A stretch of DNA of 64,000 nt from Talaromyces rugulosus (taxonomy: Eukaryota > Ascomycota > Eurotiomycetes > Eurotiales > Trichocomaceae), in contig NC_049564.1 in assembly GCF_013368755.1 (NCBI RefSeq), positions 4,782,001-4,846,000 on the forward strand. The letters run 5' to 3'. The notes below the pieces were generated by a model. That model worked only from the letters and a program-made list of their open reading frames with translations. It made no database searches and was not told the origin of the DNA. Every line of letters starts with the position of its first letter. The first letter of the stretch is position 1. A program made the position numbers and the translations under genes. Shown piece by piece: positions 1 through 11,599 of this stretch.

Positions 1-157
1 CAACATCACTGTCATGCGGGTTGATACGAACCTCAGACGCCCTGTGGCTTGGAGGAAACATACAGCCGTCCTTCTCAACGCTGTGGTTGCACGTGTATTT
101 GTGGAGCCGCTCTACGTTGATGTGACGCGCGCCACTGCTGCGCACGTTGTTCGTCAT
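1..157 (-). CDS. possible N-terminal fragment of a gene cut by the left edge
   Basis: From an ATG at 157 reading leftward, the frame stays open for 52 codons to the end of the window. The peptide contains two cysteines and several histidines but shows no domain I recognise, no signal peptide and no membrane segment. It is too short to judge by composition. The three tandem GTGATGGATG units just upstream would lie in its 5' region. It could equally be a chance open frame; the part beyond the window is needed to decide. Confidence 0.25.
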   Translation of the reverse strand, partial: MTNNVRSSGARHINVERLHKYTCNHSVEKDGCMFPPSHRASEVRINPHDSDV

Positions 158-170
158 TTTTGAAAGCTTC

Positions 171-233
171 GTGATGGATGTGTGATGGATGTTTCGTGAT
201 GGATGGTGGAGGAACTTTGTCAGAGGAACTTTG
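171..233. repeat. short direct repeats, GTGATGGATG x3 and GAGGAACTTTG x2
   Basis: GTGATGGATG occurs at 171-180, 182-191 and 196-205. It is followed by two copies of GAGGAACTTTG at 209-219 and 223-233. The copies are exact and closely spaced, like a small minisatellite or a clustered regulatory site. Confidence 0.7.
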
Positions 234-1391
234 CGTGTTGTGCTTTGATAGTAGGTACCTAGAAAAGGGGAATGTGAGTTAGAGTGACATTTATAGATAG
301 CGCACCAAGAGGAATTTTACCTACCTTAGATGGTAGTAACCGAAGCTATCTTGCACATGAAACAGCCATACCTTAGTTGACAGTGGCAAGAAAGCAATGC
401 CAGCCAAGCCGCTCGTCGTAGAAGCTATGTGTCATTGTTCAGTTGGAGACATACAGACCGCTTTTGATTTTCCAAGTCAATGAAAAGTCGGTTCTGAATT
501 TTCTCTGGAACAAAGCAGTAGCAGCCCCATACTTTTAATCGGGCAAACCAGCGGTATGTAGCACAAACGAGGTTGACTGTGATTCTGCAGAGCAAAGGCG
601 GTAAGTCTTCTATCAGGACCAAGCTCTTTCACACGCACATAACATGGAAGAAAAGTCCTTGAAGCAGTGTTGCACATAGGGGATACATGCATAAAATGGT
701 AGGCTGCTATATGGAGACATTGATATTCAACTAGCCATGTTGAAGTTTAGACTGGGCATGGCAATGTGTCATTTGATATTGAGTCACTTCTACCTGATGG
801 TACATGTTGATGGTATTGGGCCACGCATGAAAATTGAACGCCGGGAGATTTTAGTCTATTTTACATGTTGTTTAACAAATACATACCCTCCCCAATATGT
901 TTCAACGTGATCGATGTTAGGGTACAGCAGTGGTCACGTGAAGTCCCGAGAGCGTTTTGAAAATATGAGGTCTCCTTCCCCATTTGGACTGCAAAACCCC
1001 AGAACGGAAACTGTAAATTTGCAAGCCGACCGAATAGGAATGTGTTTTTTTACGCAGGGCCAGGGCTCGGTTGAAGTGGCATGATCGCTCTCGTTTTCTT
1101 TGCAAGGCGCAGGCCTAGACTAGAGTCGGAAACACCAAGCAGAGCACAACATCTAACATCCCTATTATGGTCGTCTTACATGCATCGCGTCTTTGTCTGA
1201 TGTCGTAGTTTTTAACACTTTTGTAGTTCTGTGGGCGGCCCCACCTCGGCGCCGATCGAGTCTGGATACGATACCAACACCATCGTTCCTCCGGACACTC
1301 CACCTGTCAACACCACAAGTGCTCAGCCTATCAATGCTATACAGCACGCCCGAGTTGCTGCACTGATTACGTTGGACTCATCCTGCAAGCA
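234..1391. other. intergenic, upstream of the Zn2Cys6 gene
   Basis: AT-rich DNA with only short, unconvincing open frames on both strands. The frame over 1231-1443 on the plus strand overlaps the true start of the regulator in another phase and is probably 5' untranslated sequence. I see no RNA gene or element. Confidence 0.5.
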
Positions 1392-3991
1392 ATGGATCCG
1401 CACCCGAACGGGGATGCTAACGGCCGTGGGGTACGCCCCGTGAATGCCCCCATCCGCGGCCGACCGCAGCTGTCATGCACGCCATGCAAGCGCAGAAAGT
1501 AGGTTTTGTCATCGCCGGCTCGGATGCTCTACGATCGCAAGGGTTTTTTTTAGATGGAAAACTAATATCGATCAAGGCTAAAATGTGACCGGGCGCGGCC
1601 TTGCGACAACTGCGTCAAGCGTCGCGAGGCGGACACCTGTGTGTATCCTGCCACTGGCTCTGTCGCGCGGGACCAGACGCGTGAGTCTAAGAAGACCAAG
1701 AAGCGCATTGAGCGCCTCGAGTCTCTGGTGATGGAACTTTTGGACCGCGGTCCTTCAACCAACGAAACCTTGTCTGATGGTCCTGCCACCAGCGAAAGCG
1801 ATAGCCAGACTCAATCGCAGACATATCGCAACGGTGGCGAGGCCGAGAATGACCACGACACAGATCACTCGCCAATGCAGAATGATATTCCTCCTCTGCG
1901 CCGTTTGTCGGGGCTCCCTGCGAGCACCTCGTCGTCTTCGTTGTGGGAAACGGTACTACAGGATGTAAGGTTCCCTGGCCTGGCAGTCAACTATGAACTC
2001 ATCGCTAATCATATCAGATTGGCGAAATTAAAAATTATTTTGAAGAGCATGAAAACGACTTCAAACTCCAAGCAGGGAAAGTTGAGGATGCAAGAAACCC
2101 TCCAGTTGAGCCCTATGTGCTTGAAGGCAGTCCCGGCCAATGGAACGTTGACACTTTTATTCCATACGTGCCTCCACGACCGGTAGTCGACATACTGATT
2201 GCTCACTACTTTGGAGTAGACAGCTTCGTCAGACGTAAGTGTTGCGTCTTGTTTTGGTCAACGCCAATTATTGACAATATCACAGCCATTATTCACCCCA
2301 AAAAGTTCCTACGTGAAGTACGGCAGCCGCCTTGCCCCTCAGATTTATGTGTTTTTGTTACAGTAACTAACCCATGATTGTAGTATGAAATGTTCTGGCA
2401 TGACCAGTATAGGGTTTCTAAATTATGGCTTGGTCTATTGTTTGCTATTATGCGACGAGCAGTTCATGTTGCGCGAGAAAGTGGTTTGGATTTGAGCCCT
2501 CATCTCGGAGACATTGATGAAGCCATCGCCCTTTTCCGAATGCGCACGAAACAAATTTTACTGGCTACTATGTTCACGTCGCCATCAATAGCAAAGCTGG
2601 AATTGACTTTAGTTCACCTTGACGCCGAATTTACACATAGTCAAGACACGAGTACAGAGGTGTGGATTGCTATGGCTACTGCAGTTCGCATGGCAATGAA
2701 ACTCGGACTGCACCGTGACCCCAGTCTTCATGACAACTTGTCGCCTTTTGAGTGCGAAATGCGCCGGCGCTTATGGCTAGGACTCGTACAGACAGATGTG
2801 CTGCTATCATGGCAGGTTGGGCTTCCCAGCATGATAGTCCTTAAACAGTGCGACACAATGCTGCCTAGGAACTTGTTTGAGGATGATTTTGATGAAAATA
2901 CAAATCACCTACCTCTATCGCGGCCGTGGAACGAGGTAACAAAAATGGGCCCTTTTGTCGTGAAATGGCCACTATTTGAGGTATTTTCGAAGATCGCATC
3001 TCATGTCCAAGACATTCACCCCAACGACGCCGAGGTCCCCATTCTAGAAAAGGAAATCTTCGCTGCTCGTGATTCACTCCCACCTATGTACAAAGTTCGC
3101 CCTATCCAGGACTCCATCCTTGACTCTCCTGCAATCATTTTGCGCCGTTTTACCATCGACCAGACAGTGCATAGTGGAATCTGCGTTCTACACCGGCGTC
3201 TATTTCCGCTAGCTCGAACTCATCCGCAGTACAGCCATTCCCGCAAGGCTGGGATAGATGCTGCGTTGACTTTGCTCAACTACCAAGCCCTGCATTACCA
3301 CGAGACCGCACCGACCGGTCGGCTGGCAGGCCACAAGTGGATGGCCACTTCTGTAGTCAGGCACGATTATCTCCTCGCAGCCATGTTGCTGTGTCTAGAC
3401 CTACGACAGGCAATGGCCGTAACCACACATCCTGCTTCAACAGATATAAGTCTTTGGGGAAAGGAGCGACGAGAGGAAATGGTTGCTGCATTGGAAACCT
3501 CTTACCATGTCTGGCGTGCTTCCAAAGACACATCCATCGAATCATTTAGGGCTAGCGAAGCTGTTGCTGTTCTTTTGAATAAGGTTCGGAGTGAGGAAAG
3601 TGAGAAGCCCATGCCAGAGTCAAGCACCGGTAAGACTTTTTTTTCCCCTCTGTGTTCTTTTCCCTTTCTTTCTCGCTGCCGTGTTTTGTCGGTTGTACTA
3701 AAAATGAGATTTTACAGGATCGATGCCATCTGTCGAAACTCTCGAAATTTCACCTCCCGAGTTTGCAGTCCCGAACCCAGATCCATACAGTCTCAGTTTA
3801 CCATTTTCGGAAATGGTTACTTCTCCGGGAGCTATCGATTGGGTAAGTTAGAATCCTCGAATAGCACACACTAGATAGCATTGTTTGGTTTCCGTACTGA
3901 CGACTTTCCTAAACAGGCCGAATTCGATCGATATGTGATGGGAGGCAATGTACCCGTCGATGTAGAGTCGATATATCGATCTATCAATTGA
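1392..3991 (+). CDS. Zn2Cys6 fungal-specific transcription factor
   Basis: Seven exons: 1392-1498, 1577-1964, 2018-2234, 2286-2317, 2384-3629, 3718-3842 and 3917-3991, giving 729 residues. The first intron splits the zinc cluster. The joined sequence has the spacing C-x2-C-x6-C-x5-C-x2-C-x8-C near residue 30, the binuclear DNA-binding domain of fungal regulators. A basic linker and dimerisation-type stretch follow. The middle carries a fungal-trans (MHR) domain, with an RRLWLGLVQTDVLLSW segment that is typical of it. The start at 1392 is the first in-frame ATG and puts the zinc cluster near the N-terminus. The protein should be nuclear. Its targets cannot be read from the sequence, since neither neighbour forms an obvious pathway with it. 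The short 32-nt fourth exon and two small 3' exons would be missed easily by automatic prediction. Confidence 0.88.
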
Positions 3992-4574
3992 TGTAGTTCC
4001 ATAGTTCTATTGTAATGACGCACGAGTAATTGATACCACGAGAATGAACTTTTTTTGTTTTGCCCAACATTATAGTAATGATAGTAATGACACAAATATT
4101 TTAAGGTTGTCATAAAGGGGACTAATCTAGGCAGTCCATTTCAGGGAATCAGCAAGTTTCAAGAATTGCTCAAAATATTTATTCTCTTTCAAGAAGTCTT
4201 GTGGTGGTTATGCATATGTAATTTACATTGATCTTGACAAAACAGCATTTTTTTAAATCAAGACATGGACAGTCAGAAGGTGGGTGCGACAAATAATCTG
4301 AAGTAGACCGAGAGGATGAAAAACAGAAGGAAAGAAAAAAAACGCCATAAGTTAATACAATACATATTTCCATCCAAACAGTGCATGAAAAAACAGATTT
4401 CCTGCTCTAGATGTCGTGTCTAATCAAACACCATAATGCAAAGAAACAAAGGTCGAATGAGGGGGGACAAAAAGGCAATTGGAGCGATTCATCGCTCTAG
4501 CAATGTAAAAATACAAAGTAATAGCGTCGTCAGAATGCGATTACTTGCCCTGCTCTTTTTCGCTTTGAACGGTA
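3992..4574. other. intergenic between convergent genes
   Basis: AT-rich shared 3' region of the regulator (plus) and oxa1 (minus). It has runs of A and T suitable for 3' end formation on both strands, and no gene that I can support. Confidence 0.5.
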
Positions 4575-6153
4575 TCAATTCTGGTCAGATTTTTTTGACT
4601 TGGAAGACCGCGATTTGGTTCTGGTCCGGTTACCGGAAATTCTGTCCATGTAGCGGGTTTTGTCCTCCTCATCGCGCAGCACCTTGTAGGCTTGTGCTTC
4701 TTTCTTCTGAGCATCAGTCAAGCGAGGCTTAACAACGTGCGAGCCGTCGGCATTCATGCCAGTGGTTTTCCCCTTCATTTTTTCCATTTTCTCATCCATT
4801 TCGGTTTTCATGTTGGAAACCTCCTTCTTGGCATTGTCCACCATCTTGTCAATCATGCTTTTATTGCCTTCTTTCGTGGGAGCAGCCTTCATCTCGGTTT
4901 GTTGCTGTCGATACTGCTGTAGATATGTGGCCGTCTGTTCTTGAATCATTCGAAGCTTCAAACGAGATTGCTCCCTTTCTAAAGCGCTGGGTTCAGGCGG
5001 TATAGGTACCATCCCCAATATGGAGCGTGTGGCAGGGGTATTCAGTAGATATGCTTGTAGGAAGGCGAGAACACCAGAGACCGCAAAGTACATCTGCAGG
5101 GCAGCAGGCTGGAATGCGATAAACACCAAGGATAACACTGGAAGACCAAACATCAATCCTCTACCAATAGAACTTGTCATCATGTCGTTCATTCCACTCG
5201 TTGCTGCTTTCTGTAAACCGTCTTGTTAGCTGTCATGGTTAGCAACTTATATTGAGTCTAACATACCTTGAAAGTCCAGTACGTGAAGGCTGAAGCTGCG
5301 ATGGGAAGCACAAACAGAGGATCATAAGTGGTGAGATCTGTGATCCAAGCAACCTGTTCGTCCGCGAGTGCAGGCACTGGCAGGGAAGTCATGCCTCTCA
5401 CAACACGAAAGCAACCGAACCCGAGAGGGATTTGAAGCATTGGCAAGAAGTTCTTCCAAATGCTTATTCCAAGGCTATCGTGAATTTCTTGCATCTCTTC
5501 CTTGACCTTTGCTGCTTCTAATTGCTTCCCCTGTGTTAGGAACATTGTCCGTTGACTCCTGAGGACCGACATTTTCTCTTTGATAGGGATTGAAAGCGCG
5601 GCATTACTGCTCGCCATTACCGCAGGCTGAAAAAGAGCCAGGCGAACCAAAGCAGCGGCTGCCGCGATACTGGCCCACCACGGTATCCCGCTCATAATAT
5701 GGATGTGTTCAATCGACCATTCCATGAAAGCCGACGGACCCCAGCCATAATCGAGGCCGAGGTCTTTCAGGTAGCCAAGACGTTCAGGAATTTGGGAAAT
5801 CGACATGACATCTTCGAGAAGGGAGGAGGAATCGGTCGCGGGTATTTGCGTGAGATCCTCACTGCCGGCCGGGCCATTGTTCGTCGACGTCGAGTTAAAG
5901 CGAGCGAAAGAGGAGCCGGAGATAGCGGCTGGCGTACATGGTGAATTGGCTTGAAGTCGTGCTCGGTTTCCTCGGCCAATCGCGAGATTTGGCCGCGAGG
6001 CAATGTGAGAGAGCTATCGCTGAGTTAGAGAAAACAGCGCAATTGACGGGGGTTGAGACTAACCGAACGAGCGGACACGAAGGTATTCAGAGGGCGAAAG
6101 CCTCCTGTTTTCCCCGCAACTGCGTATCTCGACAGAGCGCGACCGCCGAGCAT
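4575..6153 (-). CDS. oxa1: Oxa1 mitochondrial inner-membrane insertase
   Basis: Three exons: 6153-6064, 6013-5267 and 5210-4575, giving 490 residues. Exon 1 encodes 30 residues (MLGGRALSRYAVAG start) rich in Arg, Ser and Ala with no acidic residue, a mitochondrial presequence that continues into exon 2. The core is the YidC/Oxa1/Alb3 domain, with hydrophobic segments around WWASIAAAAALVRLALFQP, the RGMTSLPVPALADEQ loop and a final LMFGLPVLSLVFIAFQPA helix. The C-terminal about 110 residues are highly charged and coiled-coil-like and end in KSKKSDQN; in the family this tail binds mitochondrial ribosomes. The family inserts mitochondrially encoded and conservatively sorted proteins into the inner membrane from the matrix side. 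An internal ATG at 5806 would give a protein without presequence and is an unlikely start. The next gene upstream on the same strand is the outer-membrane factor Mim1. Confidence 0.93.
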
Positions 6154-7152
6154 CTTGACGGGTAGTAATGGGCAGCTGCTGCGAAGAAAATGCTGAAGCT
6201 GGAACCGGGGCTGGAATTCGCGATAGGCAAATTATTTTGTTGTCCAACGCCAAGCCCGACTCTGCCAGACCCTCCTCACCGCCCGCGCCACTAGCCAATA
6301 ATGGCCACCCGTAGATTTATCTCTATACATACGTACACCTTAGGAGTGTCTCAACCTACACTACAAACTTCTGAAAAACACTGCGAGCTACTGTACCCAC
6401 AGGGCTGTTTTTAATCTGCTCTCTGCAGGTCTTGCCTATTTCCTATCAACTTATCTCCAGTATACTTGCATCGTCAATTTCACAGATTGTATCGTTCCAC
6501 AGGAAACCATTTGACTCTGTATTGACCTGAATCTATATTGGTGGTTCCACTACGCCATATTCCGGCTGAGGACCGCCGCTCGGCCATAAAAGACTGAATG
6601 AATGAGCAGGCTGCGGCGGAGGCTGTCTCTTGCGCCGTTTTGAAAGGCTGCATCCACCAGTCCGAGCAACCAAACGACAACGAGCACAGGCATCTCCAGG
6701 CCAGCTTATTTCCTGGGAGCCCCTTTTAGAGTAGACCCAATATTTTTCGCTATTGGATTGGCAAGCAGTGCACCTGTCCTGTCCGTGGAGTTGTTGTCAA
6801 ACTACTGCGTATAGCTGTTTCTAACCAAATATGGTTAGAACAATTGTCTGAGGTCTGAGACTATGAGTCTTTCTCCTACATGCAGCTACATGAAGCTGGG
6901 ATTGAACTTTAACGACTTATGAATGAGTAGTATATCAGTAGTGTAATTGTGTAATTAGGTTATTCTTTTCTGAATGTCCCATAAACGCCGCCCAGTGAGT
7001 GAGTCCCATTCTATTTACATGCATGAGAGGATGTGAAATCCATCCAACGCGAGCCTCACACGAAGGATGGTCCAACTATTCCTCCGTGCTATCGGAAAGA
7101 AGCAAAAAAAAAAAAATCATTACCGGTATTTCCAAGCTCCTCCGCTTAATGT
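6154..7152. other. intergenic, oxa1 promoter and mim1 3' region
   Basis: About 1 kb between two tandem minus-strand genes. Only short, poorly coding frames are present, such as 6480-6680 minus, whose composition is not protein-like. I see no RNA gene. Confidence 0.5.
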
Positions 7153-7602
7153 CTACTCCAAGGCCGCCGCATCCTCCACATTGGCATGGGGGTTCCTCCT
7201 TCGGTCTCGGACTTCTCTCAACTCAATACCGGGACCGGCAGGCGCAGTGCGTCTCCAAGTTGGGAAAACCTGTATTCCAAATCAGTCAAGCGTCCCTGGT
7301 GTCGTGTGAACAGCCAAACCCACCTTTGTGCCAGACCAGCCTAGACGGAAAGCAGCTTCATGTGCAAGGAGCTCGCCCAAGCCGAGCATGAGTCCGTTGA
7401 CAAAAGGAAGGAGCACGTTGATCGCGGCGCCGCGTAGTAGGCCCCAGAATGTCGGGGGCTTGTATAGGATCAGAGGAGAGCTTGATGTTGAGGGTGGCGA
7501 GGAAGAAAGCTCGTTGTGGGCGGAGTAGTTTTCAGAGTCCGAAGGCACCGTCATGGCGGAGTCGTACAGCTCGATCCCCTCGCCTGTGTTGTTCCCAGCC
7601 AT
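7153..7602 (-). CDS. mim1: Mim1/Tom13 outer mitochondrial membrane import factor
   Basis: Two exons: 7602-7324 and 7269-7153, giving 131 residues. The N-terminal half is Ser-rich and probably disordered. The conserved core is FWGLLRGAAINVLLPFVNG followed by LMLGLGELLAHEAAFRLGW: one transmembrane helix with glycine-zipper spacing, then the family signature. The second exon, starting VFPTWRRTAPAGPGIELRE, continues that signature. Reading on without splicing would end in an unrelated short tail. Mim1 proteins insert alpha-helical proteins into the outer membrane and help to assemble the TOM complex. Length and single helix fit the family. Confidence 0.9.
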
Positions 7603-8348
7603 GATGTGCGAACTGTAGTCGAGAGAAAAGGTCGCAAAAGGCTTGTTTAATTGCTTTCTTGAGTCTGGTCAATTCATCAACGTCAACATTGACTCGTGAC
7701 TGCCGCGGGCGAGTCTCGGGCTTGGCAGTGGTTAGTCAGCGGTTTGCATTACATTATTCCTATTATCGCCTAGCGTTGTCTGCTGCTCGTTTTCGTCAGT
7801 TGGCTATTTAATAATATTTTGTTCCATACTTATAATATACCACCGGAGCCGTGGTTGATTTCCAACTAATAGTCTAGGTCATGCTTTCTACTTTTAGTGC
7901 CTCGACCACTAATAGTATATATTCACCCTGCCACCTCGTCCTCGACCAGTTGACAACCTATTGAATACGGCTTTGGTTCTCTTGTTCTGCATTAACCTAG
8001 GGCGTGAACATATAAATTCATATAGAGAAATAACAGCCCTCTAGACATTAAAATCTTCTGTAGAAAACCCCATCCAATGCTGTTGATGGCATTTCGAATG
8101 CGGCTCCGCATGATGACCAATCAGGCAACAGTGACGTACGCCGCCCGCGCGAGAGCTTCAGTTGGCATGTTCCGCCAGCAAGCAACAATTCTACGGCTGA
8201 CCTCGACATATCGTTGCGGATATAACCCGGCACCCAGCTATTATTGCGTCTTTGCCTTGCCGAACAAAGTCGCCGCAACTTAAGGTTTAGTCCTATTGAC
8301 TTTACCACTCCTTATTGTTTAAACGCTCGTGAAACCCCCGCCATCAAG
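7603..8348. promoter_or_regulatory. divergent intergenic region mim1/shp1
   Basis: The 746 bp between the two start codons must hold both promoters. AT-rich stretches are present near 7800-7850, including TTATAATATACC. No coding frame looks real. Role inferred from layout only. Confidence 0.45.
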
Positions 8349-9640
8349 ATGGCTTCCAACACCAGCCAAGATGACATCCTGTCTCAGTTCTGTTACATGA
8401 CAGGAACCAACCCGACAGAGGTATGAATATCGATTTACCAACTCGCAAAAATATGAAGCTTACCAACAATCTCTCAGGCTCGACCCTTTTTGGACGCGAA
8501 CCACTGGGACATCGATGCCGCCGTTACGGAATACTTTGCGGACCAGGAGGAAGAGCTTTTACAAGACATGGAGGCCAGTGACGGTAGGCGGCTTGGGTCC
8601 GATGACCCAGCTGAGCAGTCGACTGGAGCTCGCTCTCTTGGACAGGGGGCCTCGGCCGGTTCGCAGCCATCCCAGGGCAAGTCTGGTGCTGCTAAGAAAT
8701 TCGCAACCCTGAAGGACCTGTCGTCGGGAGCCGGAGGACGCGATACCGGGGATGACGACGACGAGAAGCAAGATTTTTTCGCTGGTGGTGAAAAATCAGG
8801 CCTGGCGGTGCAAAATCCAGATGACATCAAGAAGAAGATTCTCGAAAAGGCCAAGCTGTATGACTACCGTTGTTGTTGCTATTTTAGATGAACAGTCGGT
8901 TTGCTAATCCTGGTTCTAGAGCCCAGCCACCCCCGTCCGACGACTCGACATCGAAGACATCTCATTTCACGGGGGCTGCGCGCACGCTGGGAGGTGACGA
9001 CGCTCCGAGCCAGGTGGTCCAGGACCCGAATGAAAACCGACCCCAGCGACCACCACGGGTCCAACGTACACTGCACTTCTGGGCTGATGGCTTTTCGGTA
9101 GAGGATGGGGACTTGTATCGATCCGACGACCCTAGGAACGCGGGGATCCTGGAAGGCATCCGGCGTGGACGAGCCCCTCTCTCCATCATGAATGTCCTAC
9201 CAGGACAGGAAGTCGACGTGGAAATCAAGCAACATGAGGAGAAATACACCCGGCCCAAGCCAAAATACAAGCCATTTTCTGGCTCTGGGCAACGACTTGG
9301 GAGCCCGACTCCCGCCATTCGCACCTCCCAACCCGAGCCCGCTGCTGCGGCCGCCGCCAGTCCGTCAGAAGCAGCGAAACCCGATGTTGACGAGTCACAG
9401 CCAATAATCACATTGCAAATCCGGCTCGGTGACGGTACGCGTCTCACATCTCGATTCAACACCACTCATACGATTGGAGATGTGTACTCTTTTGTGTCGG
9501 CAGCCAGTCCCTCCAGCCAGTCTCGGCCCTGGGTGCTGATGACAACTTTCCCCAGCAAAGAATTGACCGACAAGTCTGCGGTTTTGGGTGAATTGTCTGA
9601 CTTTAAACGAGGCGGAGTTGTCGTGCAGAAGTGGCAATAG
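8349..9640 (+). CDS. shp1: Shp1/p47-type UBX protein, Cdc48 cofactor
   Basis: Three exons: 8349-8420, 8478-8857 and 8920-9640, giving 390 residues. Residues 1-45 form a UBA-like helix bundle (QDDILSQFCYMTGTNPTEA, then FLDANHWDIDAAV). An acidic linker follows. The SEP domain contains LHFWADGFSVEDGDLY and GRAPLSIMNVLPGQEVDVEI. The C-terminal UBX domain runs from about residue 305 to the end (RFNTTHTIGDVYSFV, then TTFPSKELTDKSA). The UBA-SEP-UBX order is that of yeast Shp1 and animal p47. These deliver ubiquitinated cargo to the Cdc48/p97 ATPase and act in membrane fusion and protein quality control. Intron 2 contains an in-frame stop, so both introns are needed. The ATG at 8349 gives the usual MASN..DDIL start. 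Confidence 0.94.
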
Positions 9641-10107
9641 TCTCTCCCTCACAGTTAAGCTCGTTTTTCTAGTACAGTGCCATTAGTATTCTGGCTGTAT
9701 GACCTAGATAGACATCTAAAATAAAATTTGCACTTCCATGAGAGATTGAGCAACTGGGTTTCTCGATAATTTCTTTCACATAGGTAGTGATTATAAGATT
9801 GAAGTTCCTATTAAAACTACGTAAAATCCATGCAGAATGTAATTCTATTGTTCATAGCATGTTCAACTCTCTGGTAAAGAATTATTATCAAGCATTCGGA
9901 CTCTGAATGTCGTTGATATGAAGATATAAAAACTGGAACGTGCTTAGCAATCAGCTCCGATGACGCAGTTTTTAGCTTCAAGTCCTCCGCGGAAGAACCA
10001 CAAATTTCCCTTGCCACAATCTTCGTGCCTGATCTATTATTTCACTACTTCTCTACCTTTCACAATTTTAAACCGACTCTAGAAAAGAGAAATTCACCAT
10101 ATATGAG
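9641..10107. other. intergenic shp1-cfd1
   Basis: Tandem plus-strand spacer with the shp1 3' end (AATAAAA at 9720) and the cfd1 promoter. No other gene seen. Confidence 0.5.
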
Positions 10108-11267
10108 ATGCCACTCGACGGCGTCAAGAAGATTGTGCTGGTGAGTCGACCGTTTTTCTTCAGCGCGGAGTTTACCCCTCATCTTATCGATAAACGAAGC
10201 TGTATCCCCAACACAAAAAGGTACAATAAAAAGCTGACTGTGATTATTTTGCAGGTCCTTTCCGGAAAAGGAGGGGTGGGAAAGTCGTCGGTGACGCTTC
10301 AGCTCGCGCTCGCGCTTTCGCTGCAAGGCAAATCAGTCGGCATTCTCGACATCGATCTGACCGGCCCGTCAATTCCAAGACTCGTTGGGAAGGAAAATGA
10401 GAAGATCACACAATCCCCCCGTGGCTGGATCCCCGTTGAGGTACACCCGACAGAGCTAGCAGCGAATCAAGAAGAGAGTAGCTCGGCGACGCCGCGCGGT
10501 TCGTTGCGATGTATGTCTGTCGGCTTCCTTTTACGGGACCGTGGAGATGCGGTGATATGGCGAGGCCCGAAGAAGACAGCAATGGTACGGCAGTTTCTCA
10601 CGGATGTGTACTGGGGGGAGACGGACTATTTGCTTATAGACACACCACCGGTAAATCTTGTCGTCCCATGGCTACCAGCCTTCATGAATGGTTTTTGCTA
10701 ACTCGAGTCATGATCCAGGGGACAAGCGACGAGCATATTAGTATCGGCGAAAGCCTCCTCACCATGGCATCTACATCATCTACTACCGCTACATCTCAAA
10801 ACATACCTCACCTTGCCGGCGCTGTTCTCGTGACGACACCGCAGGCCGTCGCGACGTCTGATGTGCGCAAGGAAATAAACTTCTGCGCAAAGACGCGGAT
10901 CCCGGTTCTGGGCGTCATTGAGAATATGTCTGGCTATACATGCCCCTGCTGCGGAGAAGTGAGCAATATTTTCTCACGAGGTGGAGGGGAGGTCATGGCG
11001 ACTGAGATGGGTGTTCCCTTTCTGGGCCGGGTCCCGATCGATATCAAGTTCGGACAGCTCGTTGAGAGTCAAAAGATTGAGGGTGATATAGACAGTGATG
11101 CTGACGAAGAAATGGAAGTCGATCAGGCAGCGACGCAACAGTCTCTGGTGGAAGAGGATAATAGGTTATTAGTGGACAAGTATAGGGATTGCTGGTCTCT
11201 TCCTATATTTGAAGGGTTCACCAAAAGTCTTTTGGAGAAGGTTGAGAGTTCTGCTAGTCAGACGTAA
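10108..11267 (+). CDS. cfd1: Cfd1/Nubp2 cytosolic Fe-S cluster scaffold ATPase
   Basis: Three exons: 10108-10140 (only 11 codons), 10255-10650 and 10719-11267, giving 325 residues. The first intron ends just before the deviant Walker A motif [13 protein letters not shown]. The ATPase core continues with [27 protein letters not shown] and the switch LLIDTPPGTSDEH, which is restored only after splicing. The C-terminal GYTCPCCGE supplies the Cys-x2-Cys pair that holds the bridging 4Fe-4S cluster in the Mrp/NBP35 family. There is no N-terminal four-cysteine domain, which separates it from Nbp35. Cfd1 and Nbp35 form the scaffold on which cytosolic and nuclear Fe-S clusters are built. The acidic stretch [13 protein letters not shown] near residue 275 is an insertion I would expect to vary between species. 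Confidence 0.94.
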
Positions 11268-11599
11268 TATATCATCAGCATTGAATTATACATTCATTCT
11301 AAATGCATCAATGAAAGGCGCTACGGGCTTTGTATTTTTTTCATGTTTCGATTGAAGAACAGTATGGACATTAACAAAAAAGAGGTTCAACCCAGTATTT
11401 CATGATCACTGAAATCATTTAGTCATAAATTTCTCAATGGATATCAACGTCGAATATGAACCTGCGAAGGAAACCATTCATTTAAGATATTCAACGCCTA
11501 TCCTTCCCCAGGCGCCATCAAACAGGGGAAGCCGAAAGAAAAAACGCCAACCTAGGCTTCAAAAGTAAATCAATCCAATCTATCAGAAGGCTCAATAAT
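11268..11599. other. convergent 3' intergenic region
   Basis: Shared 3' sequence of cfd1 (plus) and the gene at 11600 (minus). AT-rich; nothing else seen. Confidence 0.5.

Noticed and set aside
8474..9465. Antisense frames across shp1 (8474-8854 and 8962-9465 minus)
   Set aside because: Shadows of a strong coding region with clear UBA, SEP and UBX domains on the other strand.
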